Origin: Archangium lansingense
Lineage (GTDB): Bacteria > Myxococcota > Myxococcia > Myxococcales > Myxococcaceae
NCBI RefSeq assembly: GCF_026626635.1
Contig: NZ_JAPNKA010000001.1
Location: 8,618,001 to 8,682,000 of the forward strand
Length of the DNA stretch: 64,000 nucleotides
Reading direction: 5' to 3'
Shown: in pieces, positions 27,057 through 35,229 of the stretch
Layout: each line of letters begins with the position of its first letter
Position numbering within the stretch: the stretch's first letter is position 1
Translations under genes and position numbers: made by a program
Notes under the pieces: generated by a model
The model's input: only the letters and a program-made list of their open reading frames with translations
Database searches by the model: none
Told to the model about the DNA's origin: nothing

Positions 27057-28883
27057 GTGAGCAAACAGAGCGCGATCGCGGTGTTGGTCGAAGGTGGCTC
27101 GCCTGGCGTGCTGCCTGGCAGGGCCATTGAAGTGGATGCCGGCGTGGCGCTGCCGGTGGCGTTCGGCGGACTGCGGAAGATTCTCAGGGCCTGCGAGGAC
27201 GCGGCGCCCGAGGCCGTGCGCCCCCTGGCGCAGCAGCGCCCCGCCGAGTGGAACCGGCTCTTCCCCGGCGCGGTCCAGGGCGCACCGGACCTGACGGATC
27301 TGGCCCTCACCCCGTCCGAGCGACGGCTCCACCGCGAGTCCGAGCAGATCTTCTGGGTGCTCAACCTCGCGGCGCGCGCCATCGTGGAGACGCTGCGCGC
27401 GAGTGGGCGGCCCCTCGTCATCCACGGCGCGGGCGAGTGCGATCTCGTCAGCCTGCGGGCGGTGATGCGTGCGGCCGAGTGGGGCCGGCTGGAGCAGCTC
27501 GAGGGCCGCATCCTGCTCACCGGCTGGAACGTGCGCCGGCCGCACTACGCGGCCTTCTTCGAGGGGCGGCGGCGGGACTTCCTCCACTCGCTCTGCGAGC
27601 GCATGCGCACCGAGAACCCCGGAGGCAGCGTGGGCCCGGTCTCGGGGCGGGCCCTCGATCCGGCCGTGGACCTGGAGGGCCGCTACCTGGGTGCCGTGGT
27701 GGACGAGGAGCTGCCACTCGAGCACCGCATCGCCGCGGCCGTGCTCGCCATCCGCAGCTGCTTCTTCACCACCAACTATGAGGGCGCCATGCTCGCCGCC
27801 GAGCGCGGACTGGCGCTGCTCGACGCCGCGGGTGCAGGACTCTCTCCCGGGCGAGTGGCCGAGGGCTGGGACATGCTCGACACCGGCTTCTCCACGCCGG
27901 CCATCGAGATCGACAAGAGCAGCCTCGGGGACGCGGAGGAGCTGCGCGTGCTCTTCGAGCGCGGCATCGGGGTGGTGCACGTCTTCACCGGCCAGCATGA
28001 CGAGGCGCTGGAGGCCTTTGGCCGGGGGTTGGAGCGTCGGGCGCCACCGGAGCGGCTGGCCCACATGCGCATGTTCCGTGCCCTCACCCGCACCAAACGC
28101 CTGGCACAGCTGCCCGATGCGCGTGCCGAGGTGGAGGCGGGAATCGCGCTGATGGAGGGGATCGACACGCCGCTGCGCAAACTCCACGAGGCGTGGCTGC
28201 GCAACGTGTACGCGCTCACGTACTTCCTGGAGAAGAAGCTCCCCCAGGCGCAGGAGCAGGAGAAGCTGGCCATGCGCTGCGTGGGAGACCTGCACGACGC
28301 AAGCGCCACGCACCTGAAGATCAACCTCATCTCCAACGCCAGCTATCTCCAGGAGACGGCGAGGAACTTCACGGAATCCATCGCCATCTGGCGGCGCTTC
28401 GAGAAGATCAGCGCGAACTGGGGCGCCAACTTCGCCAAGCACCACCGCTACCGGCTGGCCGCACTTCAGATGGCCAATGGCGAGCGCGAGGCGGCCGTGG
28501 CCAGCTACACCGAGGCCTTCCAGTGCGCGGGGGAGCTGGGAGACCCCTTGCACCAGCAGGTAATCGCCGCGGACCTCGGGCTGCACCTGCTGGACACGCA
28601 GCCGGCCACCGCGGCGCAGTGGTTCTCACGAGCGGCGGAGCAGGCACGAGTCATTGGAGATCCGCTCCGGGCGGCGCAAAGCCTGGCAGGCCAGGCGCTG
28701 GCCGAGGGAAGCCGCGACTGGACGGAGGCGCTGCGCTGCGCCCAGGCGAGCACCACCACACCGGCGGAGACGGAGCCGCTGGTCCAGGCGCTCTCGAAGG
28801 GGGACGCCGAGGCCGTGCGCAAGGCGATGCCCCGCCCGCGCAGCAAGCTCAACCGCCCCTTCGACGCGGTGAACCTCTACTGA
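27057..28883 (+). CDS. TPR-like helical repeat protein of unknown function
   Basis: 608 aa from a GTG start with GAGG 5 bases upstream. The N-terminal 200 residues form an unrecognised domain with an alpha/beta look (GRPLVIHGAGECDLVSLRAVM). From about residue 215 on there are degenerate tetratricopeptide-like helix pairs (for example HDEALEAFGRGLERRAPPER and EAAVASYTEAFQCAGELGDP). The C-terminus is a conserved-looking LNRPFDAVNLY. No signal or membrane part. Shares a 122-base divergent intergenic region with the DACNV-like gene, so the two may act together (inference). Confidence 0.8.
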   Translation: MSKQSAIAVLVEGGSPGVLPGRAIEVDAGVALPVAFGGLRKILRACEDAAPEAVRPLAQQRPAEWNRLFPGAVQGAPDLTDLALTPSERRLHRESEQIFWVLNLAARAIVETLRASGRPLVIHGAGECDLVSLRAVMRAAEWGRLEQLEGRILLTGWNVRRPHYAAFFEGRRRDFLHSLCERMRTENPGGSVGPVSGRALDPAVDLEGRYLGAVVDEELPLEHRIAAAVLAIRSCFFTTNYEGAMLAAERGLALLDAAGAGLSPGRVAEGWDMLDTGFSTPAIEIDKSSLGDAEELRVLFERGIGVVHVFTGQHDEALEAFGRGLERRAPPERLAHMRMFRALTRTKRLAQLPDARAEVEAGIALMEGIDTPLRKLHEAWLRNVYALTYFLEKKLPQAQEQEKLAMRCVGDLHDASATHLKINLISNASYLQETARNFTESIAIWRRFEKISANWGANFAKHHRYRLAALQMANGEREAAVASYTEAFQCAGELGDPLHQQVIAADLGLHLLDTQPATAAQWFSRAAEQARVIGDPLRAAQSLAGQALAEGSRDWTEALRCAQASTTTPAETEPLVQALSKGDAEAVRKAMPRPRSKLNRPFDAVNLY

Positions 28884-29060
28884 TTGCCCTGGGGGACGAG
28901 ACATCAGTCCCCTCGAACACAGCGAGAATCACCGGGGTGTGTAGCGCGAGACTCCGGCCATCGCGGCGCTCCGAAGCGGAGGTGAAGCGGGCATACCTTG
29001 CTCGCCAGGTGCCAGCCGTTCCCACGGTCTGGCACCCCACTCCACCGCAACGGAGAATCG

Positions 29061-30122
29061 ATGACCCTAGAACTGCGCATGCGGATTGCCTCTGCCTTCC
29101 GGGCGGCCAGCGTCTTCTTCGCCCTCGGAGCCTTTGACGCCGCCTGGGCGAGCGTTCCCGTCGAGGGAACCCTGCACGCCACCAAGGACTGTGAGGCGTT
29201 CGTCTCGAAGAAGAAGAAGAGCAACCCGGACAAGGCCCGCCTCGAGCCGGGCGACGCCTATGTCATCCTGGAGCAAAACCGCCCCAATCAGCCTCAATGG
29301 TTCCGGGTGCGGGTGGACGAGGCCAATCCGCCGGAGCGGTGGGTGGAGGCCAGCTGCGGCACCCAGACGCTGAGCACAGCGGTGGAGGAAGAACCCGGCC
29401 AGCCCACGCCCAAACCCAGGCCCATCTCATCGAATGACCCCCGCCTCTGCAACACCGCCGGCCTGCAGGACAGCTTCAAGCTCGCGCTCAGCTGGCAGCC
29501 CGCCTTCTGCGAGGGTCACCGCAGCAAGACGGAGTGCTCCGCCGGCTTCGACAACTCCTTCCAGTCGGCCGGCAACTTCACGCTGCATGGGCTCTGGCCC
29601 AACCGTCAGAGTTGCGGCATCCGGTATGGCGACTGTGACAACCCGAATCCGCAGCGCGACTTCTGCAGCTATCCCAAGCTCTCCATCAGCCCCGAGGTGA
29701 TGAAACAGTTGAGCGCCGTGATGCCCGGCACCGCCTCCTGCCTCGAGCGCCACGAGTGGTTCAAGCACGGCACCTGCCAGGTGGATTGGAACGTCAGCGA
29801 GTATTTCGAGGTGGCCATCAACCTCGTCCGCCAGTTCAACGACTCGGGCATGAACAAGTTCATGACCGAGAACATGGGCAAGGAAGTCTCGAGGGAGGAT
29901 TTCCTGAGGCAGGTGGACGCCGCCCTGGGCGCCGGGGCTCGCGAGCGGGTGGAGCTGGGCTGCGCCCGCGGCGGCAAACTGCTGACCGACGTCTTCATCA
30001 ACCTGCCAGCCAATGTCGAACCGGGCGAGAGCCTGGCCGAGCTGGTCAAGATGGCCCCGCCGGATTTCAACAGCAGGTGTGGCGCCCGCTTCACCATCGA
30101 CGCGGTGGGCTTCTCCCGCTGA
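29061..30122 (+). CDS. Secreted ribonuclease T2 with N-terminal SH3b-like domain
   Basis: 353 aa from the ATG at 29061 (GGAG 5 bases upstream). A signal peptide (about 1-30, ending AAWAS) is followed by an SH3b-like region (about 35-105), a Pro-rich linker and the RNase T2 domain. The two catalytic signatures are visible: FTLHGLWPN (CAS I) and HEWFKHGTC (CAS II), with many paired cysteines. It hydrolyses RNA through 2',3'-cyclic intermediates, outside the cytoplasm. A myxobacterium could use it in prey degradation (inference). The stop codon lies inside the first bases of a 30-bp direct repeat shared with 33230. Confidence 0.92.
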   Translation: MTLELRMRIASAFRAASVFFALGAFDAAWASVPVEGTLHATKDCEAFVSKKKKSNPDKARLEPGDAYVILEQNRPNQPQWFRVRVDEANPPERWVEASCGTQTLSTAVEEEPGQPTPKPRPISSNDPRLCNTAGLQDSFKLALSWQPAFCEGHRSKTECSAGFDNSFQSAGNFTLHGLWPNRQSCGIRYGDCDNPNPQRDFCSYPKLSISPEVMKQLSAVMPGTASCLERHEWFKHGTCQVDWNVSEYFEVAINLVRQFNDSGMNKFMTENMGKEVSREDFLRQVDAALGAGARERVELGCARGGKLLTDVFINLPANVEPGESLAELVKMAPPDFNSRCGARFTIDAVGFSR

Positions 30123-30150
30123 GCCAGAGGAAGAAGCCGGTGAGGAACAG
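30120..30150 (-). pseudogene. Relic of a PepSY protein C-terminus / direct repeat copy 1
   Basis: On the minus strand this reads SLFLTGFFLWLS, matching GLFLTGFFLWLART near the end of the intact PepSY gene. Bases 30121-30150 match 33230-33259 at 28 of 30 positions, in the same orientation. Confidence 0.75.
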
Positions 30151-30152
30151 GC

Positions 30153-30437
30153 TCATGGCGTGGCCGGACTGCCCTGCTTGCCGGAGATCTCTTCCCGCAC
30201 GGCGGACACATGCGCCTTGAGAGCCCGGAAGGCCACGCCCCGGTCATCGCCGAGCAGTAGCACGGCCGCTCCATCGCGGCTCCAGGCCTCCGCCTGGCCG
30301 GGCAGGCGGGGAATGGCACAGAAGGGGACGCGGTGGCGCCGGCACGCCTCGGCGATGCGCCGGATGGCCTGCTGGACCTCCGGGTGCTCGAAGCGCGCCG
30401 GCACCCCGTAGGACTGGGAGAGCTCAATCGCTCCCTC
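30153..30437 (-). pseudogene. C-terminal relic of an SbnG-type citrate synthase (HpcH/HpaI family)
   Basis: Minus-strand frame of 94 codons from EGAIELSQSYGVP to the stop. It aligns without gaps to the C-terminal third of the intact SbnG-type gene at 43225 (EGSADLSQSLGIP onward, including PFCAIPR and GDDRGVAFRAL versus GDERGVSFRAL), with about half the residues the same. The N-terminal two thirds, with the catalytic site, are missing: upstream the sequence changes to the promoter region of the receptor gene. It cannot be functional. Confidence 0.85.
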
Positions 30438-30561
30438 TACCTGCTCTTCGGGGACTAGACCGCATTGCCGGCCCTCACCCGCAGGCACGCGCCCGGCACG
30501 GAGCGGCACCGCCCCGTCCGGAGCGCGAAAGGGACAGGGGAATGGGAGAGCAACTTTGACT

Positions 30562-30578
30562 TTGAGAATCGTTCTCAA
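30562..30578 (+). promoter_or_regulatory. Fur-box-like operator before the TonB receptor gene
   Basis: Perfect palindrome TTGAGAA-TCG-TTCTCAA, 64 bases before the receptor ATG. The same 7+3+7 design occurs before the NIS operon at 49865. The iron-responsive role is inferred from resemblance to Fur sites and from the genes it precedes. Confidence 0.75.
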
Positions 30579-30642
30579 GTAAACCGCGGCGCGGTCACAC
30601 CCCCGCGCACCGGCGCCGGTCGCGCTCGAAAAGGAACCCCCG

Positions 30643-32850
30643 ATGAAGCCCCGCCGACCGCATCCCACCCCCGCCTGGCTCCTCACGCTCGGCCTCGCCC
30701 TCGCCCCCACGGCCTTCGCCCAGCAGGAGGCGCCGGCCCCCACGCTGGCGGAGGTCCCCGAGGAGGAGCGGCTGAGCGAGGAGGAGCTCACGGAGGAGGT
30801 GGTGGTGACAGCCACGCGCCGTCCCGAGGCCATCGCCAACGTGCCCGGAGCGGTCACCGTGGTCGGACGCGAGCAGCTTCAGGCCCAGTACAAGGCGAGC
30901 GGCCAGAACATCGCGGACGCGCTTGGCAAGCTCGTCCCGGGGCTCGCGCTGGGCAACCAGTCCCCGTCCACCTACGGGCAGACGCTGCGCGGCCGCAACG
31001 TGCTGGTGCTCATCGACGGCGTCCCGCAGAGCGCCGTGCGCAACGTGTCGCGCGACCTGAACACCCTGTCCCCCGAGGCCATCGAGCGCGTCGAGGTGGT
31101 CCGCGGCACCACGGCCATCTACGGCGAGGGCGCCTCCGGCGGCATCATCAACATCATCACCCGCCCGACCGGGACCGGGCAGCCCCGCTTCTCCACCACC
31201 CTGGAGACCACCACCGCCGCGGTGCAGCCGCTCGGCGGCCTGGGCGGGCGCCTCGCCCAGACGGCGGACGGGGCGGTGGGCCCGCTGGGCTTCTCGCTCA
31301 CCGGCGCGCTCGAGCGCACCTCCGCCCAGTACGACGCGGAAGGAGACCGCATCCCGCCCAACCCGTACGGCCAGGGCGGGCTCGCCGAGTCGCTGCGCTA
31401 CGACCTGTCCGGCGCCCTCACCTGGAAGCTCACGAAAGAACAGCGGATGAAGCTGACGGCCGCGCACTTCCAGGGCCGGCAGGACACGCGCTTCACCACG
31501 GACCCGGGCGTCAACCAGCTGCCGATCTTCGGCTCCAAGTCGCGCGTGCTCGAGGGGCTCGAGATCAGCCAGCCCGAGGCCACGCGCAACACCACGCTCT
31601 CGCTCACCTACGACCACGACGCGGTGCTCGGCAGCACGGTGCGCGCGCAGCTCTACTACCGGAACTTCTTGACCAACTTCTTCCCGTCCGACGGGCGCAC
31701 CGTCGCCACCTACCGGGCCATCACGCAGTCGCGGCTGGAGACGCAGAAGGGCGGGGCGCGCCTGGAGATCGGCACGCCCATCCTCGAGGACCTCAACGTG
31801 CTATGGGGCCTGGACGCGGCCCAGGAGCGCACCGCGCAGCCGGTGACGGTGATGGACCCGCAGCGCTATGACGCGAGCGGCGGGCTCGCGTTCGTCCCCA
31901 TGGGGGAGCGCGACTGGGTGCCGCCGATGGACATCGGCACCGTGGCGGCCTTCGGGCAGGTGGAGTGGGCGGCGCGCAAGTGGCTCACGCTGCGCGCCGG
32001 GGTGCGCCACGAGCGCATCTGGCTTTCGGTGGACGACTACGTGACGCTCATCGACAACCCGGTGGAGGGCGCGCGCCTGCGCTTCCGCTCGACGGTGTTC
32101 AACGCGGGGCTGGTGGTGAAGCCCCTGCGAGCCCTGAGCATCTATAGCAACTTCTCGCAGGGCTACTCGCTGCCGGACGTGGGCCTCATCCTGCGCAACG
32201 CCAACCGGCCGGGGGCCTCGGTGGCCACGCTGAACACCGCGCCGCAGCAGGTGAACATGGTGGAGGCCGGCCTGCGCACGGACTTCGAGGTGGTCTACGG
32301 CTCGCTCGGCGCGTTCATCAACAGCTCGGAGCTCGGCACCTCCTCCGGCGGCCTCGGGGTCGAGCCGGTGCGCGCCCCCGAGCGCGTGTACGGGCTCGAG
32401 GCCACGCTCGGCGCGCGCCCCCTCGCGAGCCTCACGCTGGACGCCAACTTCACCTGGCTCGAGGGCATCCTGAAGCGGGACGGGGCGTGGGGCTTCCTCA
32501 ACGGCTACCGCATCCCGCCCCCGCAGCTGACGCTCGTCGCGGCGCACCAGACGCTGCCCACCTGGCGCAACAGCGTGGTGCTCGCCGTCTCGGGCTCCCG
32601 CAACCGCTTCAAGGCGAAGACGGCCGCGGGCACCGCCGGCTTCGGCGAGCTGCCGGTCGCGCCCTACGCGACGGTGGACTTCGCCTCGAGCCTGGAGGTG
32701 GGCAAGGGCACCGCCACGCTCGCGGTGAGCAACCTCCTCAACCAGCAGTACTACCCGCGCGTGAGCCAGATGCTCTACTCGCTGAGGAACGACTCGTACG
32801 CTGCCGCGCGCGGCGCGGTCGTCAGCCTGAGCTACACGCTGCGCTACTGA
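30643..32850 (+). CDS. TonB-dependent siderophore receptor
   Basis: 735 aa. Signal peptide (about 1-26, ending TAFAQQ), then a TonB box-like EEVVVTATRR (about residues 49-58). The plug domain contains LRGRNVLVLIDGVPQS and IERVEVVRGTTAIYGEGASG with IINIITRP. A 22-strand-type barrel ends in the aromatic terminus SLSYTLRY. Plug/barrel layout and length fit FecA/IutA-type receptors for ferric carboxylate or hydroxamate siderophores. Being Fur-box-controlled and next to PepSY, FhuF and the NIS operon, it most likely imports the ferric form of that product (inference). It is on the plus strand, opposite to the rest of the siderophore genes, and flanked by relics. Confidence 0.93.
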   Translation: MKPRRPHPTPAWLLTLGLALAPTAFAQQEAPAPTLAEVPEEERLSEEELTEEVVVTATRRPEAIANVPGAVTVVGREQLQAQYKASGQNIADALGKLVPGLALGNQSPSTYGQTLRGRNVLVLIDGVPQSAVRNVSRDLNTLSPEAIERVEVVRGTTAIYGEGASGGIINIITRPTGTGQPRFSTTLETTTAAVQPLGGLGGRLAQTADGAVGPLGFSLTGALERTSAQYDAEGDRIPPNPYGQGGLAESLRYDLSGALTWKLTKEQRMKLTAAHFQGRQDTRFTTDPGVNQLPIFGSKSRVLEGLEISQPEATRNTTLSLTYDHDAVLGSTVRAQLYYRNFLTNFFPSDGRTVATYRAITQSRLETQKGGARLEIGTPILEDLNVLWGLDAAQERTAQPVTVMDPQRYDASGGLAFVPMGERDWVPPMDIGTVAAFGQVEWAARKWLTLRAGVRHERIWLSVDDYVTLIDNPVEGARLRFRSTVFNAGLVVKPLRALSIYSNFSQGYSLPDVGLILRNANRPGASVATLNTAPQQVNMVEAGLRTDFEVVYGSLGAFINSSELGTSSGGLGVEPVRAPERVYGLEATLGARPLASLTLDANFTWLEGILKRDGAWGFLNGYRIPPPQLTLVAAHQTLPTWRNSVVLAVSGSRNRFKAKTAAGTAGFGELPVAPYATVDFASSLEVGKGTATLAVSNLLNQQYYPRVSQMLYSLRNDSYAAARGAVVSLSYTLRY

Positions 32851-32856
32851 GCCCCC

Positions 32857-32882
32857 GCGGCGCCGGTGTCCGCCGGCGCCGC
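32857..32882 (+). terminator. Terminator hairpin after the TonB receptor
   Basis: Perfect 10-bp arms GCGGCGCCGG / CCGGCGCCGC with a 6-base loop, 6 bases past the stop codon. No T-run follows. Confidence 0.55.
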
Positions 32883-32899
32883 AACGCCCGAGCGTAGTG

Positions 32900-33097
32900 A
32901 GGAGGAAGGTGAGGGAGCCGCACGTAGGTGACGGAGAGCAACAGGGACACCGCGCTCGCGAGCGAGAGCGCCGCTCACAGGGGCACGAGGTCCACCGCCT
33001 GGGGCTCGGTGTTGAGGCGGGCCACGGTGGAGCCATCCGGCGCGTTGCGCAGGATGAAGCCTACGTCCGGCAGCGAGTAGCCCTGCGAGAGGTTGGC
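32900..33097 (-). pseudogene. Relic of a second TonB receptor
   Basis: On the minus strand 33097-32984 reads NLSQGYSLPDVGFILRNAP, then DGSTVARLNTEPQAVDLVPL and a stop. This matches the intact receptor (NFSQGYSLPDVGLILRNAN, then ASVATLNTAPQQVNMV). After the stop, a SAVSLLLSVTYVRL-like reading resembles the receptor's C-terminal barrel end. So a receptor gene with internal deletions once followed PepSY in the minus-strand operon. Confidence 0.8.
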
Positions 33098-33157
33098 GTC
33101 AGGGCGACGCGCGAATCACGGTGTTTGCTCCTGGATGTCGGAAGCCAGGGGGGGTCA

Positions 33158-34282
33158 TCAACTGGTGCTCTCGCGCGAGGGCATGAGCGCGGCCCGCCGG
33201 GCTGGGGCCGCGGCAGCGCGGGTCCTGGCGAGCCAGAGGAAGAAGCCAGTGAGGAAGAGACCCGCGGGGAAGAGGCCAGTGAGCACCGCGAGCAGCCGCG
33301 TGGCCAGGCCTCCCAGCGAGCCGATGTGCAGCGGGAAGCGCAGGGTCATCAACCGCGCGGCCAGTGGCGCCTCCAGGGCGTTCTCCGCTCGCAGCACCGC
33401 GCCGGTGTGGCAGTCCACGTCCACGACGCTCATCCCATTGGGGTGCGGCTCGTCCGGGAAGCGCTTGCGCACCCGCAGGGGCGCTCCGGGTGAGGTGGGC
33501 AGGTCGACGCGGGTGGTGCGCGCGCCGGGGAGGGCCTGGTCGGCCTCGGCCAGCAGCGCGTCCAGGGGCAACGGCTCGCCTGTCGCGGGTCCGGGCTTCG
33601 GGGGCGCGCTCCGCGGAGCCGAGCCGGTGACGAACTGGAGCGCGCGCTCGAAGGGGAGCGGGAAGACGAGCGCGGCCCCGGTGAGCCCGGCCACCAGGAG
33701 GAAGGCGAGTGAGAGCAGTCCGCCGAGCTTGTGCAGGTCGTAGTTCGCCCGCCGCCAGCGCAGCGGCCGGCGCAGGGTAAGGCCCTCGGCCAGCTTGCGG
33801 CGGCCCGGCCACCAGAGGACGAGCCCGCTGAGGCACAGGGCGATGAGCACGAGGCCGGCGGTGCCCACCACCGCATGGCCCAGCTCGTCGGCGAAGAGCC
33901 TCACGTGCAGCTCGCGCAGGGTGCCCACCAGGCTCTGCCCGGGCGTGCGCGCGCCGAGCACAACGCCGGAGTACGGGTCCACGTACACCTTGAGGGCGCC
34001 GTGGGGCTTCATCCAGGCCTCGAGCGGGGCATCCGGCCGCTCGGGAATCCGTAGCTGGCGCGGCGGCGTACCGCCCTGGTGCTCCGTCACCACCTCCACC
34101 ACCCGTGCGAGCGGCACCCGCTCGCCCGTGGGCTCCACCCGCCGCACCTCGGGCTGCAGGTGCCGATCCAGCTCCTCCCCGAAGACGAGCGCGGCCCCGG
34201 TGAGCCCCATCACCGCCAGCAGCGCGCCCACGCTGAGGCCCGCGTACAGGTGCACATGGAAGAGGAGCCGGCGGAACGTCAT
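33158..34282 (-). CDS. PepSY-associated membrane protein (probable ferric-siderophore reductase partner)
   Basis: 374 aa. Four transmembrane segments: near the N-terminus (LYAGLSVGALLAVMGLTGAA), at about residues 135-160 and 185-210, and at the C-terminus (FPAGLFLTGFFLWLA). They flank periplasmic PepSY-type domains (for example LRVRKRFPDEPHPNGMSVVD). This layout (PepSY_TM family) is frequent beside TonB receptors and is thought to pass electrons for iron release in the periplasm. ATG at 34282, with its own Fur-like box 19 bases upstream. Convergent with the receptor gene. Its 3' end forms direct repeat copy 2 (33230-33259). Confidence 0.88.
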   Translation of the reverse strand: MTFRRLLFHVHLYAGLSVGALLAVMGLTGAALVFGEELDRHLQPEVRRVEPTGERVPLARVVEVVTEHQGGTPPRQLRIPERPDAPLEAWMKPHGALKVYVDPYSGVVLGARTPGQSLVGTLRELHVRLFADELGHAVVGTAGLVLIALCLSGLVLWWPGRRKLAEGLTLRRPLRWRRANYDLHKLGGLLSLAFLLVAGLTGAALVFPLPFERALQFVTGSAPRSAPPKPGPATGEPLPLDALLAEADQALPGARTTRVDLPTSPGAPLRVRKRFPDEPHPNGMSVVDVDCHTGAVLRAENALEAPLAARLMTLRFPLHIGSLGGLATRLLAVLTGLFPAGLFLTGFFLWLARTRAAAAPARRAALMPSRESTS

Positions 34283-34300
34283 CGGATGGAAGGGGTGACG

Positions 34301-34317
34301 TTGAGAATCAATATCAA
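34301..34317 (-). promoter_or_regulatory. Fur-box-like operator before the PepSY gene
   Basis: TTGAGAATCAATATCAA, an imperfect palindrome in an AT-rich patch 19 bases before the PepSY start. It resembles the TTGAGAA-n3-TTCTCAA sites elsewhere in the island. It suggests PepSY can be transcribed apart from the FhuF gene upstream. Confidence 0.6.
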
Positions 34318-34388
34318 TTGCGTCTACCCGCCATTCCGGGGGCTGTCAAGCGAGCGTGGGCGTGCGGCTCGCCGGCGTGAGGGAGCCC

Positions 34389-35219
34389 TCAGGCGTTCTC
34401 GGGCAGGCCCAGCTTCCGCAGGAGCGCCACACGCTCGTGGCCCCTCAAGATGGGGCAGGTGTAGCAATGGAGCAGGCCAGGCAGCTTGTAGCGCTGGCAG
34501 CACGTCTCGCGGACCCGAACGACAGACGCACGGCCGAATCCGCTCAGGTCCTCATAGCGGACCGACTGGTGAAGCGGGTTCGGCCCGGGCATGAGCGGGC
34601 TGACCGGTTGCTCCAGGAGGATTCGCCGGTCTTCCTCGACTGCCGCCGCGACCTCGGGGCGAGCCCTCAGTCCGTCATAGACATCCGCGCACAGATTGCC
34701 GGCGTTGCCCCACAAGATTCTCTTCGGCAAGCCCGTCACGCGATGCACCTGTTCGACGATGGGCGCCAGGTGGTTGGCGAAGAGGCTCGACAGCACCCGC
34801 CCGTGAAGCACATCCAAGCCGACGCGGGGCGCTGAGATGTCGAGCTTCAGCCGCGGTGGATGGACCACGATGCCCGCGAGGGAGTGCAGGACAGCGGCCC
34901 TGGGCAGACCCTCCTCGGAGAGGGTCATGCTCACGTTCGAAATAGAGCCGTCCAGCCCTACCCCGGCGAGCGTCATGGCCGCCAGGAACCCCGACAACAG
35001 CGCCGCGTTGTAGTGCTTGTGCCAGAGCGAGGCGGCCGCTCGCAGCTCGCCCGTCCGGAGCGTCTCCATCAGCCGCCGCACCTCGGCCAACAGGTGCTCG
35101 TCCTCGAGGTACACCGAGGCTCGCACCACGTTCCGTCCATGCAGGTGCTCCCCCAGGAGCAGGCGGCTCTCATAGGGCGCCAGGAGCGGAAGGATTCGCT
35201 CCATCTCGGCGAGCGTCAT
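34389..35219 (-). CDS. FhuF-type siderophore-iron reductase
   Basis: 276 aa from the ATG at 35219 (a GTG at 35225 is possible). The C-terminus carries the FhuF iron-sulfur signature CC-x10-C-x2-C, seen as CCQRYKLPGLLHCYTC, which binds a [2Fe-2S] cluster. The central part matches the family (LWHKHYNAALLSGFLAAMTL, ILWGNAGNL). The protein would reduce ferric siderophore in the cytoplasm to free iron. Start 10 bases after the stop of the second decarboxylase, so it is the last gene of the NIS biosynthesis operon. Confidence 0.88.
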   Translation of the reverse strand: MTLAEMERILPLLAPYESRLLLGEHLHGRNVVRASVYLEDEHLLAEVRRLMETLRTGELRAAASLWHKHYNAALLSGFLAAMTLAGVGLDGSISNVSMTLSEEGLPRAAVLHSLAGIVVHPPRLKLDISAPRVGLDVLHGRVLSSLFANHLAPIVEQVHRVTGLPKRILWGNAGNLCADVYDGLRARPEVAAAVEEDRRILLEQPVSPLMPGPNPLHQSVRYEDLSGFGRASVVRVRETCCQRYKLPGLLHCYTCPILRGHERVALLRKLGLPENA

Positions 35220-35229
35220 CGACACGTGC

